From NCBI GenBank assembly GCA_018970395.1, contig JAGWWM010000008.1, forward strand, positions 1 through 64,000: a stretch of 64,000 nt of DNA. Reading direction: 5' to 3'. Source of the DNA: Bacteroidota bacterium. GTDB lineage: Bacteria; Bacteroidota; Bacteroidia; Chitinophagales; Chitinophagaceae. This document shows positions 32,251 to 40,840 of the stretch, one piece after another; positions within the stretch are counted from its first letter, which is position 1, and every line of letters starts with the position of its first letter. A program made the translations under genes and the position numbers. Below the pieces are notes generated by a model, which saw only the letters and a program-made list of their open reading frames with translations, was not told the DNA's origin and did no database searches.

Positions 32251-33598
32251 TTAAAACCTCCAAAGGCTCCGCATACTTCGCCAACCCAAAATTTCTTTTT
32301 TGCGCCTCATCCGCATTCGTTACATGCCACTCAAACTCATCGCGAAAATGACGAATCGCTGCCGCAACCGGCCATGCAGCCGCATCACCCAGCGGACAAA
32401 TCGTATTTCCTTCAATCTTACGCTGTATATCCCACAACAAATCAATATCACTCATCTTGCCTTTCCCGTTCTCAATATTCAATAAAATCTTCTCCATCCA
32501 ACCCGTTCCTTCACGACAGGGAGAACACTGACCGCAACTTTCATGACGATAGAATCTTGCAAGCGTATAAGTATGCTTCACCACGCACTGATCTTCATCC
32601 ATCACAATAAATCCACCACTTCCCATCATACTGCCCGTTGCAAAGCCGCCATCACTCAGACTCTCATACGTCATCATGCGCGTTTCCCCTTTGGCAGTCT
32701 TCAATAATAAATTCGCAGGAAGAATAGGAACCGATGAACCACCCGGTATGCAGGCTTTTAAACGTTTGCCATTGGAAATACCACCGCAATATTCATCACT
32801 GTAAATAAATTCTTCTACCGAAATATTCATCTCTATTTCATACACACCGGGCTTGTTGATATTGCCGCAGGCTGAAATGAGTTTTGTACCGGTGGATTTA
32901 CCAATACCAATCTTTGCATATTCTTCTCCGCCATCGTTTACAATCGGAACAACCGCTGCAATCGTTTCTACATTGTTTACTACTGTCGGACATCCCCACA
33001 AACCTTTCACCGCAGGGAATGGAGGTTTGATGCGGGGGTTACCACGTTTCCCCTCGAGCGATTCGATTAATGCCGTTTCTTCACCGCAGATATAAGCTCC
33101 TGCACCCGGTTGTACATATACTTCACAATCGAAGCCGCTGCCTAAAATATTTTTACCCAACCATCCTGCATTTTTTGCTTCCGCAATCGCTTGTTCCAGA
33201 ATTTCTTTCACCCACCAGTATTCCCCACGGATATAAATGTAAGAACGATTACTACCAAGCGCATACGATGCAAGGATCATTCCTTCAATCAGCAAATGCG
33301 GAATGAATTCCATTAGATAGCGATCCTTAAAAGTACCCGGTTCACTTTCATCTGCATTACACACTACATAACGGGGAACGCCTTCAGGCTTTGCCAAAAA
33401 ACTCCATTTCATTCCTGTAGGAAATCCCGCACCACCGCGACCGCGCAATCCACTCTTTTTCACTTCTTCTACAATCGCTTCGGGACTCATGGACTTGAGG
33501 GCTTTTTCAACACTGCGATAGCCGCCTTCTCTGCGGTACACATCGTAATGACGTATGCCTTCAATATGTGCTTTGTCTAATAATAATTTTCTTCCCAT
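32246..33598 (-). CDS. nuoF: NADH-quinone oxidoreductase subunit F
   Basis: This is a 450-residue NADH-binding subunit. It shows GLRGRGGAGFPTGMKW (NADH/FMN site), CNADESEPGTFKDR (FMN) and the [4Fe-4S] motif SCGQCSPCREGTGWM with a later Cys in ICPLGDAAAWP. It takes electrons from NADH and passes them to the iron-sulfur chain. It follows nuoE after 9 bases. Its stop codon lies in the inverted repeat of the insertion. Confidence 0.96.
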   Translation of the reverse strand: MGRKLLLDKAHIEGIRHYDVYRREGGYRSVEKALKSMSPEAIVEEVKKSGLRGRGGAGFPTGMKWSFLAKPEGVPRYVVCNADESEPGTFKDRYLMEFIPHLLIEGMILASYALGSNRSYIYIRGEYWWVKEILEQAIAEAKNAGWLGKNILGSGFDCEVYVQPGAGAYICGEETALIESLEGKRGNPRIKPPFPAVKGLWGCPTVVNNVETIAAVVPIVNDGGEEYAKIGIGKSTGTKLISACGNINKPGVYEIEMNISVEEFIYSDEYCGGISNGKRLKACIPGGSSVPILPANLLLKTAKGETRMMTYESLSDGGFATGSMMGSGGFIVMDEDQCVVKHTYTLARFYRHESCGQCSPCREGTGWMEKILLNIENGKGKMSDIDLLWDIQRKIEGNTICPLGDAAAWPVAAAIRHFRDEFEWHVTNADEAQKRNFGLAKYAEPLEVLS

Positions 33599-33607
33599 AG
33601 TTACTGC

Positions 33608-34090
33608 TTATTTCTTTCTCCCCTCCTCTATCAATGCATCAATTTTTTCTTTCGTCAGATGTTCTCTGTAATCAGGCCCCAACTGCATCATTGGCGCATA
33701 ACCGCAAGCACCCAAGCACTCCACTACTTTCAAAGTGAATAAACCATCTTCAGTGGTTTGTCCGGGTTTAATGCCCAACTTCTCATATATGTACGCCACA
33801 ATATCATCACTTCCTCTCAACATACAAGGGCCGGTCTGACAAACCTCAAATACGGTTTTACCCACCGGCTGGAGATTATACATGCTGTAAAAAGTAGCAA
33901 CCTCATATACTTCAATCGGCTTGATATGGAGCAACTCTGCGGCATAATCCATTGCTTCTGAACTCAGCCATCCGCCGTTTTCTTTTTGAATGAAATGCAG
34001 CAGCGGAATTAAAGCACTCTTCTGCTTTCCTTCCGGATAATGAGATACGATCTCATCTACTGCCTTTAATTTATCTTCTGAAAATCGCAT
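33608..34090 (-). CDS. nuoE: NADH-quinone oxidoreductase subunit E
   Basis: This is a 160-residue thioredoxin-like subunit with the [2Fe-2S] ligands CQTGPC near residue 85 and CLGAC near residue 126. The start codon shares one base with the stop of the inserted nucleotidyltransferase gene (TAATG), so translation is coupled to the insert instead of to nuoD directly. Confidence 0.95.
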   Translation of the reverse strand: MRFSEDKLKAVDEIVSHYPEGKQKSALIPLLHFIQKENGGWLSSEAMDYAAELLHIKPIEVYEVATFYSMYNLQPVGKTVFEVCQTGPCMLRGSDDIVAYIYEKLGIKPGQTTEDGLFTLKVVECLGACGYAPMMQLGPDYREHLTKEKIDALIEEGRKK

Positions 34091-34566
34091 TATGAATTTT
34101 TTCTTTTTCTACTTTTAAGCTTTTCAACATCAGCAATGTCCTGAGGTCTTCCTGCTTTTAATTTCACTTTCAATAACTCATTATATCCAATGAATGGCAC
34201 TTCCACGTTTTCATAATTCACTATTTTTCTGTTCTCCCATGCCTCATCAAAAGATACTCCATCAATGTCATTTAATATGTCAATTCTTAAAGGCTCATAC
34301 CCCAATTGTGTAATAAAATTTGGACTCATAAAATCATCTTTTGTAAGATTTAATGAACCAAAACCAAATTCATCAATAACCCTTAAGAGCTTTTCGGCAT
34401 TTTCTAAAGTCATCTGAATACAAATATCCAGATCCTTTGTATATCTAGGGTAACCATGCACACTCACTGCGAATCCCCCAACCACCAAATACTTTACACT
34501 ATGTTTATTACAAATCTGCACAAAATCGAGAAAGTCTCCTTCAATATTTCGGGCATTACTATTCAT
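34090..34566 (-). CDS. Nucleotidyltransferase-like protein inserted in nuo
   Basis: This is a 158-residue protein. The motif VVGGFAVSVHGYPRYTKDLDI (about residues 28-48) has the GG and DLD elements of the DNA-polymerase-beta-like nucleotidyltransferase fold, as in the AbiEii/DUF6036-like group. A later acidic position is in LRIDILNDIDG. Related proteins include toxins of toxin-antitoxin pairs, but this one has no HEPN or AbiEi partner. A small protein gene overlaps its 5' end by 8 bases and is the likely partner. The start at 34566 is preferred over 34587. Complex I has no known need for it. Confidence 0.75.
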   Translation of the reverse strand: MNSNARNIEGDFLDFVQICNKHSVKYLVVGGFAVSVHGYPRYTKDLDICIQMTLENAEKLLRVIDEFGFGSLNLTKDDFMSPNFITQLGYEPLRIDILNDIDGVSFDEAWENRKIVNYENVEVPFIGYNELLKVKLKAGRPQDIADVEKLKSRKRKNS

Positions 34567-34768
34567 CGCACAAATTTCTTTTAACAATGACTCTCTCTAT
34601 TCTGTCAGGAATTTTCAAATCATTGCCGAATTGAATACTTCTCAACATAAATGCATGCCTCAACCTATCTTCATACGAAGCTTCACTCCAATAAAGATCA
34701 TCTGCCTCTTCTGCTTCCGCAAAAGAAACCTTTTTAACTACGGCCTGTATATTTCTTTTTTTCTCCAT
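34559..34768 (-). CDS. Small partner protein of the inserted nucleotidyltransferase
   Basis: This 69-residue protein has a basic N-terminus and a YEDRLRHAFMLRSIQFG helix, ending in RNLCDE. The pattern DDLYW-(S/A)-x-(A/L)SYEDRL resembles small Bacteroidota proteins encoded next to nucleotidyltransferases; I do not know a family name. The ATG shares one base with the nuoD stop (TAATG), and the gene overlaps the nucleotidyltransferase by 8 bases. A two-gene unit, possibly toxin-antitoxin-like, is inferred. Confidence 0.62.
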   Translation of the reverse strand: MEKKRNIQAVVKKVSFAEAEEADDLYWSEASYEDRLRHAFMLRSIQFGNDLKIPDRIERVIVKRNLCDE

Positions 34769-35994
34769 TACGCATCCAATTCACCCGCAATCAAATTTAG
34801 ACTACTCATCACCACAATCGCATCGCTCAGCATTGCTCCTTTTATCAACTCAGGATATGCCTGATAATAGATGAAACAAGGACGACGGAAATGCAAACGA
34901 TATGGCGTTCTTCCGCCATCACTGATCAAATAAAATCCCAACTCGCCATTCGCGCCTTCTACCGAATGATACACTTCCCCTTTCGGCATATCAATCTCAC
35001 CCATAATAATCTTGAAATGCCAGATCAACGCTTCCATACTGGTATATACTTCCTGCTTGGGAGGGAGATAATACTCAGGTACATTGGCATGATATACTTC
35101 CGCATCAGCACCTTTGATGTTCTGAATTTTTTGATACGCCTGATTGATCAGACTCAAGCTCTGCCACATTTCTTCATTGCGCACCAGGAAACGATCGTAT
35201 GAATCGCCCGTTGTACCGACCGGAACAATAAATTCAAAATCCTGATAAGAACAGTAGGGCGTATGCACCCGCACGTCATAATCTACCCCTGCCGCACGAA
35301 GATTCGGTCCGGTGAAACCATAATTCAGCGCTCTTTCCGCGCTGATTGGTCCGCAGCCAATGGTTCTTTCCATGAAGATGCGGTTGCGTGTAAAGAGATC
35401 TTCAAACTCTTTGAGTGCTTTGGGATATTCTTTCAGGAATTTTTCCAGTTTCTCCCAGGCAACAGGCGTAAAGTTTCTTTCAAAACCGCCAATTCTTCCA
35501 ATATTTGTTGTCAATCTGCTGCCGCAAATTTCCTCATAAATTTCATAAATCAATTCACGATACTCCATCAGGTACACAAATCCTGAGAAAGCACCGGTAT
35601 CAACGCCCAAAATGGAATTACAGATCAGATGATCGGAAATACGCGCTAATTCCATAATTATCACACGCATATAATCCACTCGCTTAGGCGTTTCAATGTT
35701 CAATAATCTCTCACAGGTTGTATGCCAGCCGATATTATTGATCGGACTGCTGCAATAATTCAACCGATCCGTGATGGGCGTTACCTGATAAAGAGGTCTG
35801 CGTTCTGCTAGTTTTTCAAAAGCACGATGAATATAGCCAACAGTAGATTCAGCACTTTGCACGCGCTCCCCATCCATCTCCAGAATATTCTGAAATACCC
35901 CGTGCGTAGCAGGGTGCGTAGGACCCAAGTTCAGCGTAGTCGTTTGCTTTTCTATCGAACCCTCGGGCAACAATATATTTTGAACGTCACTCAT
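34768..35994 (-). CDS. nuoD: NADH-quinone oxidoreductase subunit D
   Basis: This is a 408-residue 49-kDa-type subunit. It has LNLGPTHPATHGVFQNIL near residue 20, GYIHRAFEKLAE, and a C-terminal PYRLHFRRPCFIY region, as expected for the quinone-site subunit. NuoC and NuoD are separate genes here, unlike the fused E. coli form. The spacer to nuoC contains a heptamer array. Confidence 0.96.
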   Translation of the reverse strand: MSDVQNILLPEGSIEKQTTTLNLGPTHPATHGVFQNILEMDGERVQSAESTVGYIHRAFEKLAERRPLYQVTPITDRLNYCSSPINNIGWHTTCERLLNIETPKRVDYMRVIIMELARISDHLICNSILGVDTGAFSGFVYLMEYRELIYEIYEEICGSRLTTNIGRIGGFERNFTPVAWEKLEKFLKEYPKALKEFEDLFTRNRIFMERTIGCGPISAERALNYGFTGPNLRAAGVDYDVRVHTPYCSYQDFEFIVPVGTTGDSYDRFLVRNEEMWQSLSLINQAYQKIQNIKGADAEVYHANVPEYYLPPKQEVYTSMEALIWHFKIIMGEIDMPKGEVYHSVEGANGELGFYLISDGGRTPYRLHFRRPCFIYYQAYPELIKGAMLSDAIVVMSSLNLIAGELDA

Positions 35995-36015
35995 TTTCTG
36001 TTAATAAAGGTTATA

Positions 36016-36050
36016 AAACTTTCAACCTACAACCTACAACTTTCAACTTA
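36016..36050. repeat. Heptamer array (CAACCTA type, five units)
   Basis: AAACTTT, CAACCTA, CAACCTA, CAACTTT and CAACTTA lie between nuoD and nuoC. The stop codon of nuoC (36043-36045) is within the array. Confidence 0.75.
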
Positions 36051-36561
36051 TGTTTCCTCCCCTTCCAAACATCTCATCATCTTTATCAATTCGCGTTTGG
36101 TCTTCCAACGGAAACTCTTTCCTCAACGGAAAATAATCCATCTCATCTACATTCAATACCCTTTTCAAGTTTGGATGTCCCACGAAATTAACCCCAAAGA
36201 AATCGTATGTCTCCCGCTCCATCCAATTAGCCGTAGCAAATAGCTGCGTAGCAGTAAAAACATCCGGCTGATCTATCGAAGTAAATATTTTGAAACGAAT
36301 GCGCAGATTGTCCACCAGATTATGCAGATGATATACCACAGCTAATTCTCTTCCTTTATCATCAGGATAATGCACTGCCTGCAAGTCAGTCAGAAAACGA
36401 AACTTCAGTATTTCATCATCGTATAAAAATTGTAGCACCTTTAAATTCAGTTCCTTGGGTGCTTCAAAACTGAGCATGCCATAGGGCTCAGAGAAATTGC
36501 TCACCTGATCTCCAAACTTCTCGATTATTCTTGCCTGTACTTGTTCGTTCGTTAGTGACAT
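36043..36561 (-). CDS. nuoC: NADH-quinone oxidoreductase subunit C
   Basis: This is a 172-residue 30-kDa-type subunit. It carries RFLTDLQAVHYPDDKGRELAVVYHL and the family signature ERETYDFFGVNFVGHPNLKRVLNVDE (about residues 113-140), then FPLRKEFPLEDQTRIDKDD. Its last codons run into a heptamer array. It precedes nuoD as a separate gene. Confidence 0.94.
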   Translation of the reverse strand: MSLTNEQVQARIIEKFGDQVSNFSEPYGMLSFEAPKELNLKVLQFLYDDEILKFRFLTDLQAVHYPDDKGRELAVVYHLHNLVDNLRIRFKIFTSIDQPDVFTATQLFATANWMERETYDFFGVNFVGHPNLKRVLNVDEMDYFPLRKEFPLEDQTRIDKDDEMFGRGGNIS

Positions 36562-36575
36562 GAATCTTTAATAAT

Positions 36576-37166
36576 TTATTCGATGCCGTAGCTTTCGAGT
36601 AATGCTTTATAATGATCGCTGTTTCTTCTTCTCAAACTTTCTTGTCCTACCAGTTCCTGAATTTTTAAAATGCCATCCAGAATCGCTTCAGGACGGGGAG
36701 GACAACCGGGCACATATACATCCACCGGCACCACCTGATCGATTCCCTGCAATACACTGTAAGTATCAAAAATACCTCCACTGCTGGCGCAAGCACCAAC
36801 TGCCATTACCCAACGGGGTTCAGCCATTTGCAAGTAAACTTGTTTTACGATCGGTGCCATTTTTTTGGAGATGGTTCCCATCACCATCATCAGGTCGCAC
36901 TGCCGGGGCGTGAATGCCATACGTTCGGAACCGAATCTGCCCAGATCGTAATGCGCGGCAGCTGTTGCCATGAATTCTATCCCACAACAGGAGGTTGCAA
37001 AAGGAAGCGGCCAGATGGAATTTTTTCTTGCCAGTCCCACTACCTCATTGAACTTGGTGGCAAAGAAACCTTCTCCCATGTGACCTTCAGGGATATCCAC
37101 CATGCCGATATGCCCTTTGTAATCAGTGGCTTTAGGTTGTACGTTAAATTGAACCGGACGGGACAT
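36576..37166 (-). CDS. nuoB: NADH-quinone oxidoreductase subunit B
   Basis: This is a 196-residue subunit carrying cluster N2. The ligands are the paired cysteines in ATSCCGIEFMATA (about residues 60-72), one in GACASSGG and one in VPGCPPRPEAI. The C-terminal 30 residues (RRRNSDHYKALLESYGIE) are a lineage-specific tail. Confidence 0.95.
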   Translation of the reverse strand: MSRPVQFNVQPKATDYKGHIGMVDIPEGHMGEGFFATKFNEVVGLARKNSIWPLPFATSCCGIEFMATAAAHYDLGRFGSERMAFTPRQCDLMMVMGTISKKMAPIVKQVYLQMAEPRWVMAVGACASSGGIFDTYSVLQGIDQVVPVDVYVPGCPPRPEAILDGILKIQELVGQESLRRRNSDHYKALLESYGIE

Positions 37167-37254
37167 ATTTTAATTTTTATGCTATGCTAAACGAGATACT
37201 TACTCGATAACAATTTACCACTTTAAAAGTTTCAAAAAATCTATCAGTTTATAA

Positions 37255-37674
37255 TCAATCTTCCCAGTTCAACGCGCCTTTTTTCAGAATATAGAAAAAG
37301 CCGCAAAGAAAGAATCCTACAAACATGAGTACCGCCAAAAATCCTTCCCACCCCAATTGTTTAAAATTGACAGCATAGGGATAGAAGAAAATCACTTCCA
37401 CATCAAACAACACAAACAGAATAGCTACTAAAAAATATTTTACCGCCATAGGTTGACGGGCATTGCCATGAATTTCGATACCGCTTTCAAAGTTTTCCAG
37501 TTTCTGAGCCGTAGGTCTTTTGGGACCAACCAGATGAGTGATCACAAGAATCAAAGACACCATGCCAATGGCAAATAGCAATTGAATGCCTATCGGAAAA
37601 TAACTGGAAGGAAGCTGGGTATTCTTAATGGTATTCGTAACGGGGTTTGTTTGCAGCCAAAACATCCAATCCAT
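37255..37674 (-). CDS. nuoA: NADH-quinone oxidoreductase subunit A
   Basis: This is a 139-residue three-helix membrane subunit and the first gene of the operon. It has the conserved loop KLENFESGIEIHGNARQPMAVKYFLVAILFVLFDVEVIFFYPYAV. The 5' leader is about 14-20 bases if transcription starts just after the -7 box at 37695-37702. Confidence 0.94.
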   Translation of the reverse strand: MDWMFWLQTNPVTNTIKNTQLPSSYFPIGIQLLFAIGMVSLILVITHLVGPKRPTAQKLENFESGIEIHGNARQPMAVKYFLVAILFVLFDVEVIFFYPYAVNFKQLGWEGFLAVLMFVGFFLCGFFYILKKGALNWED

Positions 37675-37694
37675 GGGTATTTGATTTAACGCCG

Positions 37695-37702
37695 CAAAAA
37701 TA
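37695..37702 (-). promoter_or_regulatory. -7 box TATTTTTG for the nuo operon
   Basis: It matches TAnnTTTG on the minus strand and lies 20 bases before the nuoA ATG. The upstream part is T-rich (TGTTTTC), without a perfect -33 TTG. Confidence 0.45.
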
Positions 37703-37734
37703 CAAATCCAAAGGGAGAAAACAGGATAAATAAA

Positions 37735-37762
37735 ATAAAAAATCCCCTTAAAAAGAGGATTT
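37735..37762 (-). terminator. Terminator of the TPR-protein gene
   Basis: AAATCCTC pairs with GAGGATTT-like sequence across 37740-37762 with one mismatch. On the minus strand the stem is followed by TTTATTTTATTT. It separates the TPR gene (stop at 37794) from the nuo promoter. Confidence 0.5.
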
Positions 37763-37793
37763 AAAAATGATTTTTGTTTAAGTACTCAACGAT

Positions 37794-39455
37794 TTAGGGC
37801 TTTTTAGGCTTATCAGCCGCCGGTTTATTGCCGGAAAGCAATTGTCTGAATTCCTTAAATTCACTATCATTCGGATCAATTGCAAGGTACTTATCGCAAT
37901 ATTCCAGAGCAACCTTATTTTCTTTCTTTGCATTGTAGAAGCCGATGAAATAACGATGCGCCAGTTTCAGCGGATTTTTCACAGTGGCTGAATCTTTGGT
38001 GCTCATCATGGGCGTGGTGAGTTCAATGACTTTTTCAAAATAAGGATTTGCCAGACTCAATGCCATGGTTGAATCAATGCTCCAGTTCACTCTCGCTCTC
38101 CAATAGTATCCGTTATATTGGGTAGGAAATTTTTCTGTGTATAGTGCGAACAAAGTATCCGCTTTTGCATAGTAACTGAAGTCTTCTGAAGCGGCATCCA
38201 TGTAAGCTTTTCCCACATTAAACAAATCCAGATTGCTGGGATTCTTTTTGTTTTGATATTGAAGATTGGCCCAATAAGCAGTGGCTTTTTTGTCTTTTTG
38301 CGATTTGGCAAGTTCTACCGCCTTTTGAAGATAAGCCACTTTGTTTTCAGATATGGAGTCTGCCGTTATTGCCATTTCGTAATATGCGTAAGCTCCCGCT
38401 CTTTCATTGGGAATAGCAGCCAAAATATCTCCGTACAACTCATAATCTTTAGGGATCCAATCGGATGGATTGGCTTTGGAGAAAAAGGCATCTGCCGCCA
38501 GTTTTGCATTAGTGAAATCACTAAGTGATTTATAGCTATAAGCTTTTAATCGATAAATACGAGGTTTAACTCTTGGTCCTAGTTGGGCAATCAGTTGTTC
38601 GGCGCCCTGGATAGCTTCCTGAAACTTTTTGGAAGCATACAGCAAGTCGATGCGGTAGTAGTCATTTTGAGAATCCGGATCGATGCGTTCAATATATTTA
38701 TTCAAAAAATCTTCTGCTTTAGCTACATCCCTTTCATACCAATGAACATAGAGTGAGTAATAGGCAGGTCCGTACTGCGGATCCATCTGAATGGCTGATT
38801 CAAATTTGGGGAGATAAATTTCTTTATTCTTCTGCGATTTGTAGATCAATCCTTCTTTATATACTGCAGCAGCAAGTTGCGGATTCATTCCCAATGCTGT
38901 CTGATAAGCTACAACTGCATTCCCCCCATCCAGCAGTTTGCGATACGCATCTCCCAGTGTAACGTACACTGTTGCATCGTTGAACTTTTTTAAGTTAGTT
39001 GCTTTTTGAAGTTGAGCAATGGCATAATTGGCATCTCCATCTTTAGCATTCACGTTGGCTCTGCCGATAGCATGAAGCACTTCCAGGTCTTTTTCTTTGG
39101 AAGCCGACAAAGCCGTTTCAAACAGCGTGCGAGCTACCTCTTTTCTGGTATTCAGCAGTTCTATTTCCCCCATTCCCGACAATAAAAGCGGATCATTTAG
39201 ATTAGCATTGAGTGCGACTTGCAAAGTATTTTTTGCGGAAGTAAAATCCTCCAGCCCAATATACGCCTGCGCCAGCCAATATGCCGCTTCCGGCTGGTTG
39301 GGTTTTGATTGGAGAATCTTTTCAAACACTTGTTTGGCAGATAGATAACGTTCGTAGTAGATGAATTTTTTCCCTTCTTCAATGGACTGGGAGAATACGG
39401 ATGTTTGAAAGAAGAATAACAAAGCCGCTAAACTAAGTCGATACATGTTGCGCAT
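37794..39455 (-). CDS. Exported TPR-repeat protein
   Basis: This is a 553-residue exported protein with a signal peptide (YRLSLAALLFFFQTSVFSQ) and many TPR units along its length, for example YYERYLSAKQVFEKILQSKPNQPEAAYWLAQAYI and VALEYCDKYLAIDPND. The last residues are Lys/Pro-rich. The -7 box TAATTTTG at 39483-39490 overlaps a start at 39485, so ATG 39455 (or 39446) is preferred. Its neighbour is a PstS-like lipoprotein, a pair often seen next to ExbB/ExbD/TonB genes in Bacteroidota; those genes are not in the window. Probably a periplasmic scaffold. Confidence 0.8.
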   Translation of the reverse strand: MRNMYRLSLAALLFFFQTSVFSQSIEEGKKFIYYERYLSAKQVFEKILQSKPNQPEAAYWLAQAYIGLEDFTSAKNTLQVALNANLNDPLLLSGMGEIELLNTRKEVARTLFETALSASKEKDLEVLHAIGRANVNAKDGDANYAIAQLQKATNLKKFNDATVYVTLGDAYRKLLDGGNAVVAYQTALGMNPQLAAAVYKEGLIYKSQKNKEIYLPKFESAIQMDPQYGPAYYSLYVHWYERDVAKAEDFLNKYIERIDPDSQNDYYRIDLLYASKKFQEAIQGAEQLIAQLGPRVKPRIYRLKAYSYKSLSDFTNAKLAADAFFSKANPSDWIPKDYELYGDILAAIPNERAGAYAYYEMAITADSISENKVAYLQKAVELAKSQKDKKATAYWANLQYQNKKNPSNLDLFNVGKAYMDAASEDFSYYAKADTLFALYTEKFPTQYNGYYWRARVNWSIDSTMALSLANPYFEKVIELTTPMMSTKDSATVKNPLKLAHRYFIGFYNAKKENKVALEYCDKYLAIDPNDSEFKEFRQLLSGNKPAADKPKKP

Positions 39456-39482
39456 ATTTTGGTTAAATATCAAAAAAGTGCA

Positions 39483-39490
39483 CAAAATTA
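39483..39490 (-). promoter_or_regulatory. -7 box TAATTTTG for the TPR gene
   Basis: It matches TAnnTTTG. Transcription from it would start near 39477, excluding the longest possible start of the TPR gene at 39485. Confidence 0.38.
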
Positions 39491-39524
39491 GGTAATTATT
39501 ATTGTGAAGGTTTTATTAAAAAGT

Positions 39525-39573
39525 AAACCTCTAAACCCTAAACGCCTCAACGAATAAACGAATCAACAAATAA
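39525..39573. repeat. Degenerate heptamer array (TAAACCC / AATAAAC type)
   Basis: Seven units with a 7-base period (AAACCTC, TAAACCC, TAAACGC, CTCAACG, AATAAAC, GAATCAA, CAAATAA) lie between the TPR gene and the end of the PstS-like gene (stop at 39580). Confidence 0.65.
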
Positions 39574-39579
39574 ACGCCC

Positions 39580-40488
39580 CTACCGTATTTCCGTCTCCCG
39601 TACAATATGCGGTCGCCATGCCGGCACTAAATAGCCTCTTCGAAAAATCAATTGCCCCTGATCTTTTTTCATGAAATTGACGAAGGCTCTGCCCAGCCCT
39701 GCATGTGTTTCTTTTAGGATGTAGTACACCCCGCGCGTGTACGGATATCTGTTGTATAAGATTTCTTCCTGCGCGGGGTGGGAATATTGCTGACCTTCAG
39801 CACAATTCCTGCAACCCACCCAAACTATGCGCACCTTCTCTCTCAACCTTTGCTGCACCATATCCTCAGGATTACCTATAGCACTCACCCCCACAAAACC
39901 AATATGATTCGGATTATTCGCAATAAAATCTATCACTTCCCTTCCCGACTTGGCTGCAGAAATGCGACTAAGATCTGCTGGCGCTCCCTCCAAAATAGAA
40001 TCTATCGCATAACGAAAATTGGCGGTCGCACGATTGCCGTCAAAAACGGGTTTATAAGGTAACGATGATTTACCTGTAAGGATTTCTCTGACTTGCTGCT
40101 GCGTAAAAACAGAATCCAAAGCTTTTCTATTCACTATTAATGCCACTGCATCATAGGCAAGCTGTCCGCTTTCAGGATAAACACCGACAGAGTCGTAATA
40201 GTATTTCGTCTCTCCAGGATTTAATTTTTTCGTCACAATCAACATTCGGGTAGAGTCATTATACAAATCCTGCCAGCAATCCGCCTCAGATTTATAGTGT
40301 GCGATAATTTTTGTCTTAGGTTGTAACGCCTGGTAGACTTTTATCTGTTCTTCCAGAATTTCCCGAAATGATTCATCCACGCTGATATGAATCTGTCCTT
40401 CACTTGCAGAATCAGATGGCGCTGTTTGAGAAGCGGTGCTACAAGCCATCATTCCCAATAATAAAAAAGGGTAAAAAAATTTAAACAT
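39580..40488 (-). CDS. PstS-like phosphate-type substrate-binding lipoprotein
   Basis: This is a 302-residue lipoprotein; the start at 40488 places a lipobox (LGMMAC) with the lipid Cys near residue 15. The body follows the PstS-like periplasmic binding fold: IHISVDESFREILEEQI, AYDAVALIVNRKALDSVFTQQQVREILTG, GREVIDFIANNPNHIGFVGVSAIGNPED and YYILKETHAGLGRAFVNFMKKDQGQLI. No pstCAB genes are adjacent. In Bacteroidota such genes often sit beside TPR and ExbBD genes, so the role may not be phosphate uptake. Confidence 0.82.
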   Translation of the reverse strand: MFKFFYPFLLLGMMACSTASQTAPSDSASEGQIHISVDESFREILEEQIKVYQALQPKTKIIAHYKSEADCWQDLYNDSTRMLIVTKKLNPGETKYYYDSVGVYPESGQLAYDAVALIVNRKALDSVFTQQQVREILTGKSSLPYKPVFDGNRATANFRYAIDSILEGAPADLSRISAAKSGREVIDFIANNPNHIGFVGVSAIGNPEDMVQQRLREKVRIVWVGCRNCAEGQQYSHPAQEEILYNRYPYTRGVYYILKETHAGLGRAFVNFMKKDQGQLIFRRGYLVPAWRPHIVRETEIR

Positions 40489-40489
40489 A

Positions 40490-40723
40490 TCAATCTGAAT
40501 GGCGGGTTTTAAATCCTCTGTAAATTCGAAAGCCCCCATAGATCACGCATGCAATTCCAAATATTGACGCAACATCCTGAGGCGGGAATCTTAATTGAAT
40601 GCCCAACCGGGGAGCGAAAATTAACACAACGCCCACCCCCAGATAAATGAGTCCCATCACCCAGTCAAAAATGGCGCGAATGCTATAAGGCAGACGGGAT
40701 TGACGTTGACTTTTAGTTGACAT
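40490..40723 (-). CDS. Small two-helix membrane protein
   Basis: This is a 77-residue protein from ATG 40723 with a basic N-terminus and two membrane segments (WVMGLIYLGVGVVLIFAP and ASIFGIACVIYGGFRIY), ending in a basic tail. I recognise no named family. It precedes the PstS-like gene with one base between them, so it is probably in the same transcript. A longer start at 40765 lacks support. Confidence 0.62.
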   Translation of the reverse strand: MSTKSQRQSRLPYSIRAIFDWVMGLIYLGVGVVLIFAPRLGIQLRFPPQDVASIFGIACVIYGGFRIYRGFKTRHSD

Positions 40724-40840
40724 GAATGCAAAATTGTTACGCAAAATAGTCAAAACAACGGACAACCATATTTAACATGAATTATTAAATTGCGGTACCT
40801 TCACTTTTAAGGTCAACATAAAATCGGTCAAAATTTCTGA

